Below are positions 32,750 to 42,291 of a stretch of DNA of 64,000 nucleotides, in pieces. This DNA comes from Symbiodinium natans (taxonomy: Eukaryota; Sar; Dinophyceae; Suessiales; Symbiodiniaceae). A program made the position numbers and the translations under genes. Numbering within the stretch: the first letter of the stretch is position 1; every line of letters begins with the position of its first letter. The DNA is taken from assembly GCA_905221605.1 (NCBI GenBank), contig CAJNDS010001158.1, positions 647,501 to 711,500 on the forward strand. Reading direction: 5' to 3'. The notes under the pieces were generated by a model. It was not told where the DNA came from, made no database searches, and saw only the letters and a program-made list of their open reading frames with translations.

Positions 32750-33175
32750 AGGGGACGAGGTTTGGGAGGGGGAGGGGGTGGGGGGTGGGAGGGGGGGGTG
32801 GAAGGGCATGGGGCCATGGAAGGGAAAGGGGGGTGTGGGGCGGGCTGGGGGTGGGGGGGCGGAGCGGGCGGGAGGGGCGCGGGCATGCACTGAAACCCTT
32901 AAAACTCAGCTTATTTCAAGGGCATGGGGCCATGGGTTGGGGGGAGGGGGGGGCGTGGAAGGGTAAGGGGACGAGGTGTTGGGAGGGGGAGCGAAGGGGT
33001 AGGTGGTGGGATGTCGAAGGGCATGGGGCCATGGGAAGGGAAAGGAAGGTGTGGGTTGGGGGGAGGAAAAAGCGAGGGAGCTGGGTCCATGAGGGGTAGG
33101 TCAAGGGGATGGAGAGTGGGAGCATGGGCCAGAGCTTTGGATGGGGTGGAGTAGGTGGTAGGGGCAATGGGTCTT
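32750..33175. repeat. G-rich satellite adjacent to the gap
   Basis: Repeated GGGGACGAGGT, GGGCATGGGGCCATGG and GGGAAGGGAAAGG segments. One segment (about 32,880-32,910) reads GGGCATGCACTGAAACCCTT then AAAACTCA, close to GGGCATGCGCTGGAGCCCCT then TAAAACATCT in the 17,375-19,510 satellite, so the two arrays look related. Confidence 0.9.
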
Positions 33176-33183
33176 CACTGACG

Positions 33184-33240
33184 CCGCCCCCGGCTGGGGT
33201 CGGCGGATTATCATTATCATTATTATTAATGCTATGATGA
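33184..33240. repeat. Hairpin CGCCGCCCC..GGGGTCGGCGG plus ATT microsatellite
   Basis: The stem-loop ends in GGGGTCGGCGG at 33,196-33,206 and is followed at once by (ATT)n-like sequence, as with the AT repeat at 19,704. Confidence 0.8.
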
Positions 33241-33530
33241 TTATTCTATACAAGTTCTTCGTGGAGTGTTCAGGTGTTGTCCCGACAGGGCTATGAGGGT
33301 ATGGATCGAGTATTGAACTACCTTCCTTGAACTGGACGTAATAATCAGCACCTGAAGAGGAACATGCAAGCTGACCTGATGTGTTTCGCGTCGTAAGTTC
33401 TCGAAAATGCAGCAACGACATGGAAAGTCACGTAAGTGCCTAGAATACCACCCCCCCCCCCTCCTGCACCCCAGGATGTCAACAGCCAAAGCAGCATTGC
33501 AGGTGAAAACGTAGTGAACATTCAGAACAC
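33241..33530. other. Unique spacer, no gene seen
   Basis: It contains a short C-run at about 33,450-33,462. The - frames of 82-106 codons here show no motif. Confidence 0.3.
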
Positions 33531-33534
33531 GTTG

Positions 33535-34032
33535 CTACTATAACCATTACTACTTCTATTTCTATTGCTATTACGATTACCATTACTATTACTATTGCTA
33601 AACTATTACTATTACTCTTACTCTTACTATTACTCTTACTTTTACTATTGCTCTTACTATTACTATTCCTATTCCTATTACTATTACGATTACTATTTTT
33701 ATTACTATTTACTATTTACTATTTACTATTTACTATTTACTATTTACTATTTACGATTACTATTACTATTATTATTACTATTACTATTACTATTACTATT
33801 ACTATTACTATTACTATTTCTGTTTCTATTACTATTAGTACCATGAATACTACGTCATTATGAATATTCTTATTATTTTTACTATTCTTAGCATTTTTAC
33901 TTTTGTTGTTATTATCAATACTACGATTATTACTACTATAATGATTGTTATTATTATTCTTTTGTTTTGAGTATTCTTCTTCTTATTATTACTACTATTA
34001 TTTTTTTATTGTCATTATTATTAGTATTATGG

Positions 34033-34070
<38 letters not shown>

Positions 34071-34072
34071 CA
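33535..34072. repeat. Long ACT/ATT trinucleotide microsatellite ending in (GAT)n
   Basis: About 500 bp of (ATTACT)n with variants including (TTTACTA)n at 33,707-33,755, changing to ATT-rich sequence and ending in about 13 GAT/ATG units (34,030-34,070). The Tyr/Leu-rich frames it produces are artefacts. Confidence 0.95.
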
Positions 34073-34316
34073 GCAGGTGCCCCCCAAGACCTCGGGGCGA
34101 GCAGGGGTTTCCATCGCTTTCCCTCAGCAGGGGGTAGGTTTGAACATAATTTGAAATTGTTCATCACCCTTCATCTTTTATATAGTCCTTATAAAGCCAC
34201 ACAAAAACCCTTCATCCCCTATATAATCCTTCTAATGCCAGAAGAATTGAACGATTTCAATGTTCATGGTGCCCCCAAACCTACACCAGTGAGCCCCGAA
34301 GGATGCCAGGGTTGGC

Positions 34317-34771
34317 TTAGGGTTTAGGGTTTAGGTTTAGGGTTTAGGGTTTTGGGGTTTAGGGTTTAGGGTTTAGGGTTTAGGGTTTAGGGTTTAGGGT
34401 TTAGGGTTTAGGGTTTGTTTTGCGCGACTTCCCAACCTTCTCGAGCAAAGGTTCGAGCAGCGCTATCTCCTGCTTTGGAGGCCTCTCGTATGGTTGGGGG
34501 TGTAGGATTTAGGGTTTGGGGTTTAGGGTTTGGGTTTTGGGGTTTAGGGTTTAGGGTTTAGGGCTCTTTTAGCATGGTTGAGCAATTTTTGCAGTTGTCC
34601 CTGGTTCTGTTTGAGGCGTTTCGACAGCACGGTGGTGGCAGCAACTGGTCGACGGACTGGCTGAGGGATCCTGTCCAGGGTTTAGGGTTTAGGGTTTAAG
34701 GTTTAAGGTTTAGGGTTTAGGGTTTAGGGTTTAGGGTTCAGGGTTTAGGGTTTAGGGTTTAGGGTCTAGGG
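34317..34771. repeat. Three TTTAGGG arrays
   Basis: Arrays at 34,317-34,417, 34,506-34,565 and 34,677-34,771 are all in the same orientation, separated by unique spacers of about 90-110 bp. Most units are perfect TTTAGGG. Confidence 0.95.
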
Positions 34772-35960
34772 GCGTTGTCACGTGGAGCTCATTTCCAGAG
34801 GATTGGGAATTGCAGGTTCGCAGGTTTCTTGGGACCGTCTGTATACCAGATAGGCAGTTTTCTGGCCGCCGTCCGGTTTCAAAAAAGGGTCTAGGTTTTA
34901 GGTTTAGGTTTTAGGGTGTATAAGGCCTTTTGGTCTTGTTTAAGTTTGCAAGTTGGCAGAGGCTCACCCTACTACTTCTAAGCCACCCAAATGTCTACAA
35001 ACAGTACGTCTTCGCACAAGAAACTAAAAAGACCACAAAACAACACCAGTCGCTTTCTAATCAGATCACGAAATAGAGAATGCGAATAATGGATTGCAAA
35101 GAAGTACGCGAGTGATTCACAAGACTCGAAGAATCAAGGTGGAAGACCTAAAGGCATCTCAAACCCTAAACCCTCTGGAGTCGCAGAACGAAACTTGAAG
35201 ATTTGAAGAAGTTCCCATTGTGAGCATTTGTGAGCATTACAAGTGTGTATGAGAGGTTCAGGGTGCAGGCCTGTGGTTTCGGGAGCTCTGTCGTCATCGT
35301 AATCCTTTTCTGGAGCTGCAATGGACTGTCTTGAAGCCTTCGTTCAAGACATTTAAAGACCCTAAAAGATGTAAGCTCTTCGGCCAAAGAACTGGGCTGT
35401 AGATTGGGCTGCTACCCGCAAGAACGCTCGAGGTGTGAGATTGCAACCCCTAAACCCAAGACCTCTCAGCCTGTCAGTTCACAGGAGCAGCAAAGAGTAG
35501 CTGCGCTTATCGTCTTCCACTGTGCCACACGGCTTGGTAGTTTCGGAGGGGAACCCGTTGGAACTCGTGACTGGAAGTTTGTGTTTTGAAGGGCGAAGGG
35601 GTTCGCAAGGGATCACAGAGGCCCCTGCTGGCAACAGGCCGAGGGCTGGAGAGTGCTCTGTGTGTGTGTGTGTCTTTTTTTTTCAGCATTTCCCTCACTT
35701 CTTCAGCATCAGTTGTTGAAAGACCGAAGGTAGGCTAGCATCGAACATAGCAGGTCTAGGCTGGCAGCTAGCATAGTCGACAGGCAGCAACAAGAGCATT
35801 GGTGAAGAAAGCCGAAATGTCCGATACCCGATACACAAGCTCTCCCACAGGCTTTGTGGCGCGCATTCGGTACGAAGGAGCCGTCAGTGAAGAAGCAAAA
35901 AGCCCTTCGGGTTAAGAGAGGGCAAGGGTGTTCAGCGGTGACTTCACACTTCATGTTGCA
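34772..35960. other. No recognisable gene
   Basis: Frames of 60-81 codons occur on both strands. A (GT)n T-run lies at about 35,660-35,685, and a few degenerate TTTAGG units at about 34,890-34,920. Confidence 0.3.
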
Positions 35961-36018
35961 CCTAAACCCTAAACCCTAAACCCTAAACCCTAAACCCTAA
36001 ACCCTAAACCCTAAACCC
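35961..36018. repeat. CCCTAAA array
   Basis: Eight near-perfect CCCTAAA units. Confidence 0.95.
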
Positions 36019-36117
36019 CCTTCCCGGAAGCCTGCTCGAACCTTGAGTTGCAACACGTTCGTTCCGGACGTCGCGGGCGTCGCCGGTACCTTCCAGACCC
36101 GAAGGGGCGACCACTTA

Positions 36118-36231
36118 GTTCATGGTACATGTTAACCGGTCAGAACTGTACTTATAACGGTATTAAGGCACTTAAGGGGCTTATGAGTGGGTTAAAAGTA
36201 CCGTCATAGTTGGTTCATAAGTACCATGAAC
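36118..36231. mobile_element. MITE-like foldback element, TIR GTTCATGGTAC
   Basis: An 11 bp perfect terminal inverted repeat (GTTCATGGTAC / GTACCATGAAC) encloses 114 bp of AT-rich, non-coding sequence. It is immediately followed by CCCTAAA-type repeats. No clear target duplication was seen. Confidence 0.65.
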
Positions 36232-36416
36232 CTCCAAGCCCTAAACCCTAAACCCCAGGGTGTGAGCAGGACTTCATCACCAACTTTGGGTTCATGCTGG
36301 ACCTGGAGTCTTGGGAGACTTGGCGGCAGACATTGCAAGCCAGGCTTTAGCGTGGTGCCTGTGAATCCCAGCCGAACTTTGATTCTAAGCAAAGACAACT
36401 TTTAGGTTAAGAGGAA

Positions 36417-36905
36417 TACCCTAAACCCTAAACCCTGGGCTCTTTTTGCCCAACCGAGCCAGTGAAACCAAGACACCTTTGAAGTCGACGAACCTCGCGA
36501 CAGTTGCATTGACTTTTCAGAAGCCCCATGAACTCTGTGTGAAGCTCGAGACAGCGGCGGTTTGTGGGAGAGCGCTGCTTTCTTCGTGATTTTCTCAGAA
36601 AACATAGTACGGCAAGCACGATGTAACAGGGTCGTCGACAGGTTTGTGCTGATCCTTGCTTGGATGGACAAGTCCCCTTGCAAGAGTCTAAGTTCAGTCC
36701 CTGCTTAAGGAAAGAAAAGAGCTTGTCCATAAACCCAAATCCCAGGCAGTAAACCGTCAAACCCCGGACGCCCAAAAGAGGCCCTATACCCCAAGTTTGT
36801 GTGCGAGAGTGAGCGACTAAACCCCAAATTTCCGCAAATCCTAAGAGAGTGAGCGACGAAGCGCCAAATTGGCACACAACCCTAAACCCTAAACCCTGAA
36901 CCCTA
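36417..36905. other. Unique segment bounded by CCCTAAA units
   Basis: CCCTAAA arrays at 36,417-36,437 and 36,880-36,905 flank about 440 bp. A 179-codon - frame (36,428-36,967) covers it but starts in the poly-C/AT repeat and has no known motif. Confidence 0.4.
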
Positions 36906-36956
36906 TATATAATATATATATATATATATATATGCTCGCCCCCCCCCCCCCCCCCT
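36903..36956. repeat. (TA)n microsatellite and poly-C run
   Basis: (TA)n at about 36,904-36,933, then a run of 16 C at about 36,940-36,955, just before the palindromic array. Confidence 0.9.
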
Positions 36957-37000
36957 GATCCACACATTTGGCCTCGGGAAGGGGGTTTTGGGAGGGGGGG

Positions 37001-37452
37001 ACTCCAGACTCCAGATTTCCAGAAAAAATCTGGAGTACCCCCGGACTCCAGACTCCAGATTTCCAGAAAAAATCTGGAGTACCCCCAGACTCCAGACTCC
37101 AGATTTCCAGAAAAAATCTGGAGTACCGGGGCCCCGGACTCCAGACTCCAGATTTCCAGAAAAAATCTGGAGTACCGGGACCCTGGACTCCAGATTCTGG
37201 AGTTTGTAATCTGGAGTCTGGGGCCGCGGGCACTCCAGATTTGTTCTGGTAATCTGGAGTCTGCAGTCTGGGGCCCCGGGTACTCCAGATTTTTTCTGGA
37301 AATCTGGAGTCTGGAGTCCGGGGCCCCGGTACTCCAGATTTTTTCTGGAAATCTGGAGTCTGGAGTCCGGGGCCCGGGTACTCCAGATTTTTCTGGAAAT
37401 CTGGAGTCTGGAGTCCGGGGCCCGGGTACTCCCGATTTTTTCTGGAAATCTA
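37001..37452. repeat. Palindromic array: four direct units facing four inverted units
   Basis: Left-arm units start at 37,001, 37,045, 37,089 and 37,138. Each unit is ACTCCAGACTCCAGATTTCC followed by AGAAAAAATCTGGAGTACC. Right-arm units (about 37,231-37,452) are their reverse complement, with TACTCCAGATTTTTTCTGGA then AATCTGGAGTCTGGAGTCC. The centre is at about 37,187-37,230. Each unit also folds on itself (ACTCCAGATT / AATCTGGAGT), so the block can form either many small hairpins or one arm-to-arm hairpin of about 200 bp. Confidence 0.95.
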
Positions 37453-37691
37453 GTGTTTAGGGTTTAGTGTGTAGGTATCAGGGTTTAGTGTTTTGTGTTT
37501 AGGGTTGAGTGTTAAGTTTAGGGTTTAGGGTTTAGGGTCAAGCGGCTCGGCTAAAACCCCAAAAAAACCCTAAACTCTGATATCAAAACAGTAAGCATCT
37601 GAAACCCCGACTGGTTTTTGGTTTCAGGTTTAGATTTAGTAGGGCTCGAGGTTCCGGCTTTGGGGTTTACTGTTTAGGGTTTTGGGTTTAG
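37453..37691. repeat. Degenerate TTTAGGG/TTTAGTG repeats
   Basis: Irregular TTTAGGG and TTTAGTG units fill the space between the palindrome and the reverse-transcriptase frame. Confidence 0.8.
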
Positions 37692-39029
37692 TGTTCAGGG
37701 TTTAGTAAACTCGATAAGACATGGCGAGACAGGGGGGAGCCGTGTATGCATCAGACTTTTACCATCGCGTTTGTTGATGATTTGCTGCTGACCTTCTCGA
37801 CGTGGCAGCAGGCAGATCGCCTGGCCATGGAGCTGCGAGACTGCTTGCAGGGCTTAGGTTTACAGCTCAACCTGACCAAAACCCGGGTGATGACTCATGC
37901 TAGTCAGATACAGAGTGGACGTCAGCATGCTTTCTCCACTGAGTCAATCCTTGCCAATCTTCAGTGGGGTGAGTCCTGCACATATCTGCGAAAGACCTTG
38001 CAACACTTTGAAGTTGGTATGTCAATGCAGCCTACAGGTCCTCTAGACACCTCGACGTCGCTCTTAACAGCAATGGGGCATTCTTGTCACGCGGCGTATG
38101 AGGCCCTCAACAAGTCACTTCGAAAGGGGCATTGGGCCTCCCCAAGACACACCCTCAAATTGTGTAACATGTACGTGGGGGGCACCTGGTATTGGTACTC
38201 CCCACTGCTTGAGCCCTTGCAGCGCCATGTTGATGCAGTGCGATGTTTGCAAGTGACCATGCTGCTCCTGCTGTTGGGCTTGTACATTCCCTCTGACCTG
38301 TCTCGTGCCCCCGCGATATTCCTGAACAGGGTGCGCCGCCGCCTGGTGCTAGTTTTGCTTGGGTTGCTTCCAAACTATGATTGGATTGGTATATGGCTCC
38401 GTAGAAGGTGGAACTACCTGGGACATGTGTTGCGATTTCAGCCTGGCCACATCACCAGGGCAGCGTGGACGGCGCTTTTCACTGTCCGCCAGGCATGCCC
38501 CGGGCCGTGGCAACATGCTCTCAAATGGGGTTTAGCACAGTACAATCAACACATCGACAGCGATGCCACAATGCAAACTGTGGAAGCCATGGCACGTGAC
38601 AAAGATGTTTGGAATGCCTGGGGTCGGAAAGTGGCTAGCGCTGCTGTTGAGTCGCACCCTGTGGTCCACTGCGCCGTGCCAGAGAAGTGGCAGGATGCTC
38701 TTCGCTTAGAGGTTGCTTGGAGGGTGGGAGCACACGTGTGCATTGAGGCTTCTGGTGCCTACTGCATGACATGGATCAGTGCTGAGCATGGGGTCCAATC
38801 GTACAGCGACTTCGGAGGCTTTGTGGAGTTCTGTGTAAATTGGGTGGGGTTTATGCAAATGGAGTTTACGGCGCTGCTGTATGACGTGTACATGTCACAG
38901 GATGCCTGCGATATCTTGCTTCACCAGCTTCATGCGGCTCATGGTCGTGTTTACGAACAGTTTGAAAAGGTAGTCTTGTATAACATAGTCTCAGATGCCG
39001 TCGATCGGCGAATGCGTGCTCTTGCATAG
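37692..39029 (+). CDS. Non-LTR-type reverse transcriptase, 5'-truncated
   Basis: The frame is open from 37,692; the first ATG at 37,746 gives 427 residues to a stop at 39,027-39,029. The metal-binding box is TFTIAFVDDLLLTFSTW (FVDD, residues 9-12 from that Met), followed by LRDCLQGLGLQLNLTKTRVM, the usual G-L-x-L-N-x-x-K-T segment after the active site. Farther on come a Trp-rich thumb-like region and RRRWNYLGHVLR, typical of the region downstream of LINE reverse transcriptases. The fingers, first palm motifs and any endonuclease are missing, so the copy is 5'-truncated and could not retrotranspose alone. The remaining frame has no stop or frameshift, suggesting a fairly recent insertion or use of the domain. 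It is flanked on both sides by telomere-like repeats. Confidence 0.85.
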   Translation, partial: CSGFSKLDKTWRDRGEPCMHQTFTIAFVDDLLLTFSTWQQADRLAMELRDCLQGLGLQLNLTKTRVMTHASQIQSGRQHAFSTESILANLQWGESCTYLRKTLQHFEVGMSMQPTGPLDTSTSLLTAMGHSCHAAYEALNKSLRKGHWASPRHTLKLCNMYVGGTWYWYSPLLEPLQRHVDAVRCLQVTMLLLLLGLYIPSDLSRAPAIFLNRVRRRLVLVLLGLLPNYDWIGIWLRRRWNYLGHVLRFQPGHITRAAWTALFTVRQACPGPWQHALKWGLAQYNQHIDSDATMQTVEAMARDKDVWNAWGRKVASAAVESHPVVHCAVPEKWQDALRLEVAWRVGAHVCIEASGAYCMTWISAEHGVQSYSDFGGFVEFCVNWVGFMQMEFTALLYDVYMSQDACDILLHQLHAAHGRVYEQFEKVVLYNIVSDAVDRRMRALA

Positions 39030-39089
39030 CAGTGAAGCTGCTTTACTCGAGTGGCACTTACTCCGGGCGAGGTGGCAAGCCTGTTGCAA

Positions 39090-40315
39090 AAGGGTTTAGT
39101 GTCTAATGTTTAGGGTTTAGTTTGAAACGTTTAAGGTTGAGTTTTTGGGTTAAGTGCTTAAGTGTTTAGGGTTTCGTGCTAAGTGTTTGGGGTTTGTGCT
39201 AAGGGCTTAGTCTTAAGTTTTTAGGGTTAGTGTTTAGGGTTTAGTGTTAAGGGTTTAGGGTTTGGTTTTTTAGGGTTAAGGGTTTTTAAGAATGTTTACA
39301 GATTTAAATGATCTGGGGAAGGCAACGGGGCTTCCCCAGACCATTGACAACTTGAAATCCTTCTGTTTAGGGTTTAGGGTTTAGTTTTCAGGGTTTAGTG
39401 TGTAGGGTTTAGTGTGTAATGTTTAGGGTTTAGTTTTTAGGGTGTAGTGTTTAAGTGTTTTGGGTTTAGTGTTTAGAAAGGGATTAGTGCTTAAGTGTTT
39501 AGGGTTTCGTGTTCAGTGTTTGGGGTTCGTGCTAAGGGCTTAGTGTTAACCTTTTTGGCTTAGTGTTAAGGGTCTAGTGCTGAGTGTTTAGGGTTCAGTG
39601 CTAAGGGTTTCGGTTTCTTTTTTGGGTTACGGGTTTTAAGGATTTTTGCTAGTGTTCAGGGTTTAGTGTGTAGGGTTTAGTGTGTAATGTTTAGGGTTTA
39701 GTTTTTAGGGTGTAGTGTTTAAGTGTTTTGGGTTTAGTGTTTAGGGTCTAGTGCTTAAGTGTTTAGGGTTTCCTGTTAAGTGTTTGGGGTTTGTGCTCAG
39801 GGCTTAGTGTTAAGTTTTTAGGGTTCGTGTTTAGGGTCTGGTGCTGAGTTTTTAGGGTTTAGTAGTGCTTATGTGTTTAGGGTTTCGTGTCAAGTGTTTG
39901 GGGTTCGTGGGCCTAGTGTTAAGTTTTTTAGGGTTACTCTTTAGGGTCTAGTGCTGAGTGTTTAGGGTTTAGTGTTAAGGGTTTCGGGTTTGGTTTTTTG
40001 GATTAAGGGTTTTTAAGGATTTTTACTAGTGTTCAGGGTTTAGTGTGTAGGGTTTAGTGTGTAATGTTTAGGGTTTAGTTTTTAGGGTTTAGTTTTTAGG
40101 GTCGGGTGTAGTGTTTACGTGTTTAGGGTTTAGTGTTTAGGGTCTAGTGCTTAAGTGTTTAGGGTTTCATGTTAAGTGTTTGGGGTTTGTGCTAAGGGCT
40201 TAGTGTTAAGTTTTTAGAGTTAGTGTTTAGGGTTTCATGTTAAGTGTTTGGGGTTTGTGCTACGGGCTTAGTGTTAAGTTTTTAGGGTTAAGGGTTTAAG
40301 GGTTTTTGCAAGTTT
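39090..40315. repeat. Degenerate TTTAGGG/TTTAGTG array with higher-order repeat
   Basis: About 1.2 kb of TTTAGGG-, TTTAGTG-, TTAAGTG- and TTTGGGG-type units. A longer block (AGTGTGTAGGGTTTAGTGTG then TAATGTTTAGGG) recurs near 39,398, 39,667 and 40,039, so segments of about 270-370 bp have been duplicated. Confidence 0.9.
39310..39343. repeat. Recurrent 35 bp hairpin, copy 1
   Basis: GATCTGGGGAAGGC..GCTTCCCCAGACC. Stem arms of about 12 bp surround a short CAACGGG loop. Confidence 0.85.
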
Positions 40316-40319
40316 ACAT

Positions 40320-40354
40320 GATCTGGGGAAGGCACTGGGGCTTCCCCCAGACCA
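40320..40354. repeat. Recurrent 35 bp hairpin, copy 2
   Basis: Same orientation as copy 1, with the arm written GATCTGGGGAAGGCACTGGG. Confidence 0.85.
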
Positions 40355-40522
40355 TCTAAACTTTGAAAATCCTTAAAATCTTATAAAAATCTTTAAGCTT
40401 CTGTTTAAACATTCTCAGGATTATGAAGGTTTTAAGACTTTTAAGCCTATTAAAGACCGTAAATTGCTTACGTACTTAAGTGGCTGCCCTTTGCGGATTT
40501 TAGAGATTTTTGAAGTTGCCAA

Positions 40523-40557
40523 TGGTCTGGAGAAGCCCCGGTGCCTTCCCCAGACCA
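40523..40557. repeat. Recurrent 35 bp hairpin, copy 3 (inverted)
   Basis: TGGTCTGGAGAAGCCCCGGT then GCCTTCCCCAGACCA, the reverse complement of copies 1 and 2. Confidence 0.85.
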
Positions 40558-40833
40558 TATAAATTTTGTACAAATCCGTAAAACCCTGAAATTCTTGCAG
40601 TTGTAAATGGCTGTCCTTTGCTAAAATCCGTAACTTCCTTAATTTTAAACGGCTGCCCGTTTTTAATTTTAAGGGATTTTAGCCTTTTAAGGGATAAACG
40701 TTTCGAGGTTTCTAAGGGCTTTAAAGCCTTCTAAGATCCTTTAAATCTTGAAATTTTTGAAAGGCTTTAAGTACCTTAACACCCTTCAAATTTGAAAAGG
40801 GCTGCCCCTTTAAAGGATTTTTAACATTGCAAA

Positions 40834-40868
40834 TGGTCTGGGGAAGCCCCGGTGCCTTCCACAGATCA
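40834..40868. repeat. Recurrent 35 bp hairpin, copy 4 (inverted)
   Basis: TGGTCTGGGGAAGCCCCGGT then GCCTTCCACAGATCA, inverted like copy 3, with two stem mismatches. Confidence 0.85.
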
Positions 40869-41130
40869 TCTAAATTTTACAAACCCCTAAAACCCTGAAA
40901 AGCCTTAAACTTCTAATTGCTACCCTTAAAAAATTTTATGGGGCCGCAAGACACAAGTTTCAGAAGCAAAATGCACATAAAAACACTAGGGTTTTTATAG
41001 AGGATAATATACTAGAGCTTTTTGTATTCCAGTGCAGTTTTGACTGCATTTTTCCGAGGAAAAAGCAGAAAATCAGACAAAGACGAAGACAAGAAAACCA
41101 AAGGTGTGGATCATGGGGGGGGGCTGACCA

Positions 41131-41257
41131 TATATATATATATATATATCCTGAACCCTGAACCCTAAACCTAAACCCTAAACCCTAAACCCTAAACCCT
41201 AAACCCTAAACCCTAAACCCTAAACCCTAAACCCTAAACCCTAAACCCTAAACCCAA
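41131..41257. repeat. (TA)n then CCCTAAA array
   Basis: (TA)n at about 41,131-41,149 leads straight into 14-15 near-perfect CCCTAAA units. Confidence 0.95.
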
Positions 41258-41380
41258 AGACTGGCCGAGGATGCCAGGCTCTTCGACGCAGTGCTTGTCG
41301 CCGCGCGGCGCTGTTGGCAGAGCGGGCGCCCGGTCTTCACCGAGGCCGGCTTCGGTTCTGTGATGCCATGGGGCCTAAGA

Positions 41381-42181
41381 GGGTTTAGGGTTTAGGGTTT
41401 AGGGATTACTGCGGCTTAATGTTGGACCCTGTATGACCCTGTTAAGCAGGGGCCTCCTCTATACAGTCAGTTTGGCTGGGTTATTCAGGGCATTTTGACT
41501 GTTTGGGAGTCCCTCTTGACAGTCAAATCGTCCGGGCGCCGTAAGAAAATTCCACGTGGCGCGCCTTTAAACAAGATTGCCGGGTATCGCTGCCCCTTTT
41601 AAGCTTATCTAAACTCCTCCCTATTAAAATCATATAAACCCCGGGGGCCGTCTAAAACAGAGCAAATTCCAGCCTCGACTCTTCAGGGGGGGGGGGGACC
41701 CTACACTAAGCAGAGTTCAACATTCGGGTTTAGGGTTTTAGGGTTTAGGGGTTTAGGGGTTTAGGGGTTTAGGGTTTAGGGTTACGTGCGATGGCTCTTG
41801 GACTGCTGATCCCACTAGCAGATGGAGATTTCGTTAGCTGTTCGCGAATTGGGCAAACGGTTCTATTGCCGCAAGCTCTATTTGAGCGCGAACTTCCGCC
41901 ATCCCATGAGCCCTCTCTCCCTTAAGCGCGGCCTCATTCTGAGAAGGGTTTAGGGTTTAGGGTTTAGGGTTTAGGGTTTAGGGTTTAGGGTTTAGGGTTT
42001 AGGGTTCGGTTTAGGGTTTAGGCTTCAAAAACTCCTTAGATTGAAGATTGGCAGGCCTACTGCCCGTCCCGGGCCCTACGCCGAATGGAGATCGCGGCAC
42101 GACGCGGCCCATGCGTAGCTGAGGCTCTGAGATCGGTTCCTTCGCATCTTTTTAGGGTTTAGGGTTTAGGGTTTAGGGTTT
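41381..42181. repeat. Four TTTAGGG arrays with unique spacers
   Basis: Arrays at 41,381-41,404, 41,725-41,785, 41,945-42,027 and 42,149-42,181. Intervening spacers of 120-320 bp show no gene; one contains a poly-G run at about 41,686-41,697. Confidence 0.9.
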
Positions 42182-42185
42182 TTAT

Positions 42186-42291
42186 TGGGGTCGACATGAA
42201 CCCCAAAATTGGGGTCATCTACCCTAGGCTACGATGATTCCTACCAAGGCATATGAACCCTGACCCCTTTTAGGGTTCATTCGGTCCCCAA
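42186..42291. mobile_element. MITE family A, copy 1
   Basis: Ends are TTGGGGTCGACATGAACCCC and the complement of TTGGGGACCGAATGAACCCT. It is the most diverged of four copies; the internal CATATGAACCCTGACCCC resembles the TATATGACCCC of the others. Confidence 0.6.

Larger units (their letters stand above)
40355..41100. other. Non-coding AT-rich segment with CCTTTTAAGGG-type motifs
   Basis: Repeated short words (TTTTAAGGGATTTTAG, CCTTAAAATC, GGCTGCCC) occur in both orientations around two further hairpin copies. No open frame of note. Confidence 0.6.

Noticed and set aside
32220-32966. 248-codon frame across the N-run
   Set aside because: Includes 100 N and G-rich repeat, so it is not a real continuous frame.
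33565-33863. Tyr/Leu-rich frames of 70-93 codons
   Set aside because: Translation of the ACT/ATT microsatellite.
36889-37252. Frames of up to 114 codons on both strands
   Set aside because: Translation of the palindromic array; unit spacings of 44 and 49 are not multiples of three.
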